Below are positions 4,567-5,267 of a stretch of DNA of 5,267 bases, piece by piece; the stretch's first letter is position 1; each line of letters opens with the position of its first letter. The DNA lies in the NCBI GenBank assembly GCA_012735285.1, contig JAAYHT010000203.1, positions 1 to 5,267 on the forward strand. Reading direction: 5' to 3'. The notes beneath the pieces were generated by a model that was not told the origin of the DNA, did not search any database, and saw nothing but the letters and a program-made list of their open reading frames with translations. The position numbers and the translations under genes were made by a program. Origin of the DNA: Clostridiales bacterium (GTDB lineage: Bacteria > Bacillota > Clostridia > Peptostreptococcales > Anaerovoracaceae).

Positions 4567-5267
4567 TTACTTGTTATACTTTTTCAAAAATTTAATAGCT
4601 TCTTTTTCGTCGAGGGGTTTGCTAATAATATATCCTTGTACCTTATCACAGTTAAATTTTCTCAAGTACTCCAACTGGATATCACTCTCTACTCCTTCAG
4701 CAATGGTATAATGCCCAAGTTTATGTGCAATTGATATAATATCACCTGTAATAGCTTTATCTAGATCTGTATTTAATAGTTCGTCAATAAAACATTTATC
4801 AATTTTCATGCAATCAGCTTTTAATTCTTTTTCCCTAGAGAAAGAAGAATAACCAGTTCCGAAGTCATCTATAGCTATGTGGATCCCTGCTTCTCTCAAT
4901 TTGTCAATAGTATTATTGATACTTTCACAATCAGAAGCGAAAACTGATTCAGTAATTTCAAGACAAATGTTTTTAGGATTAATCCTCATTTCACTTATTA
5001 GTTCAAACAGCCTATTTGTAAAGTCAGGATTTAATAGCTGAATAACAGAAATGTTTATTGAAACGCAGATATCATCATAACCGTGATCTTTAAGCCTATT
5101 TAAAAACTGAAATGCTTTGATTATTACTATTTCACCTATCGGAATGATGAGCTTTGCTTTTTCAGCGACAGGAATGAATTCTAATGGTGGAACAAGTCCA
5201 AACTTTTCTGTCCTTAATCTAGCCAGTGCCTCAAAAGCGTAGATTGAACCTGTTTTGAGATTAATTA
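4567..5267 (-). CDS. EAL-domain cyclic-di-GMP phosphodiesterase, C-terminal part (cut by window end)
   Basis: Hydrolyses the second messenger c-di-GMP to pGpG. The minus-strand frame stays open from the window end, giving 232 residues that cover nearly the whole EAL domain. The internal ATG at 4989 is residue 93 of the fragment (MRINPKN) and is not the true start. The catalytic set is complete (fragment numbering): E12 of FEALARL, N71 of VSINIS, E103 of LEITES, D133 and D134 of IDDFGTGYSS with its loop-6 sequence, K154 of MKIDK, E190 of AEGVE and Q210 of VQGY. An active enzyme is therefore predicted. The segment after the loop (SREKELKADCMKIDKCFID) differs from the common proteobacterial LKRLPVD form and resembles Gram-positive members. 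Any GGDEF, PAS or membrane part lies outside the window. It converges on the antiporter gene and is not part of the nitrogen operons; no functional link is evident. Confidence 0.93.
   Translation of the reverse strand, partial: INLKTGSIYAFEALARLRTEKFGLVPPLEFIPVAEKAKLIIPIGEIVIIKAFQFLNRLKDHGYDDICVSINISVIQLLNPDFTNRLFELISEMRINPKNICLEITESVFASDCESINNTIDKLREAGIHIAIDDFGTGYSSFSREKELKADCMKIDKCFIDELLNTDLDKAITGDIISIAHKLGHYTIAEGVESDIQLEYLRKFNCDKVQGYIISKPLDEKEAIKFLKKYNK

Noticed and set aside
1..5267. CRISPR arrays, insertion sequences, tRNA or rRNA genes, attachment sites
   Set aside because: No repeat-spacer periodicity, transposase, terminal inverted repeats with duplications, or tRNA-like cloverleaf was seen. 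The region reads as ordinary chromosomal metabolism genes.

Overview
The window looks like chromosomal DNA from a low-GC Gram-positive anaerobe of the class Clostridia. The evidence is the AT-rich base composition, strong AGGAGG-type ribosome binding sites, a TTG start, sigma-A-like promoters with extended -10 elements, a glutamine synthetase of the clostridial kind paired with an ANTAR antiterminator, and a c-di-GMP phosphodiesterase of clostridial type. Genus cannot be settled from the sequence alone.

Layout from left to right. Positions 1-731 (minus strand) hold the N-terminal half of a glutamate dehydrogenase gene, cut by the window start. Positions 732-872 are a compact regulatory region: a promoter, then an 86-nt leader that can fold into two adjacent hairpins, the second mutually exclusive with an intrinsic terminator. 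Positions 873-1445 (minus) encode a response-regulator-like protein with a C-terminal ANTAR RNA-binding domain. Positions 1473-2792 (minus) encode a type I glutamine synthetase with a TTG start, 27 bp upstream of the ANTAR gene and probably co-transcribed with it. Positions 2793-3005 are a divergent promoter region. Positions 3006-3344 and 3347-4519 (plus) form a two-gene operon of a small PII-like protein and a membrane-only CPA2-type cation/proton antiporter. A weak hairpin at 4537-4560 sits between this operon and a convergent gene at 4567-5267 (minus), the C-terminal part of an EAL-domain c-di-GMP phosphodiesterase cut by the window end.

How it may work together (inference). Glutamine synthetase and glutamate dehydrogenase are the two ammonium-assimilating enzymes, and the ANTAR protein encoded between them is the natural candidate to bind the gdhA leader and prevent its terminator from forming. 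The divergent operon adds a PII-fold protein, a family best known for nitrogen/energy sensing, tightly coupled to an antiporter that lacks the cytosolic regulatory domain seen in KefB/KefC proteins. The PII-like protein may therefore be its regulatory subunit. The main points for follow-up are the candidate ANTAR-controlled attenuator of gdhA, the PII-like/antiporter pair, and a glutamine synthetase whose conserved glutamate-binding arginine reads as leucine.
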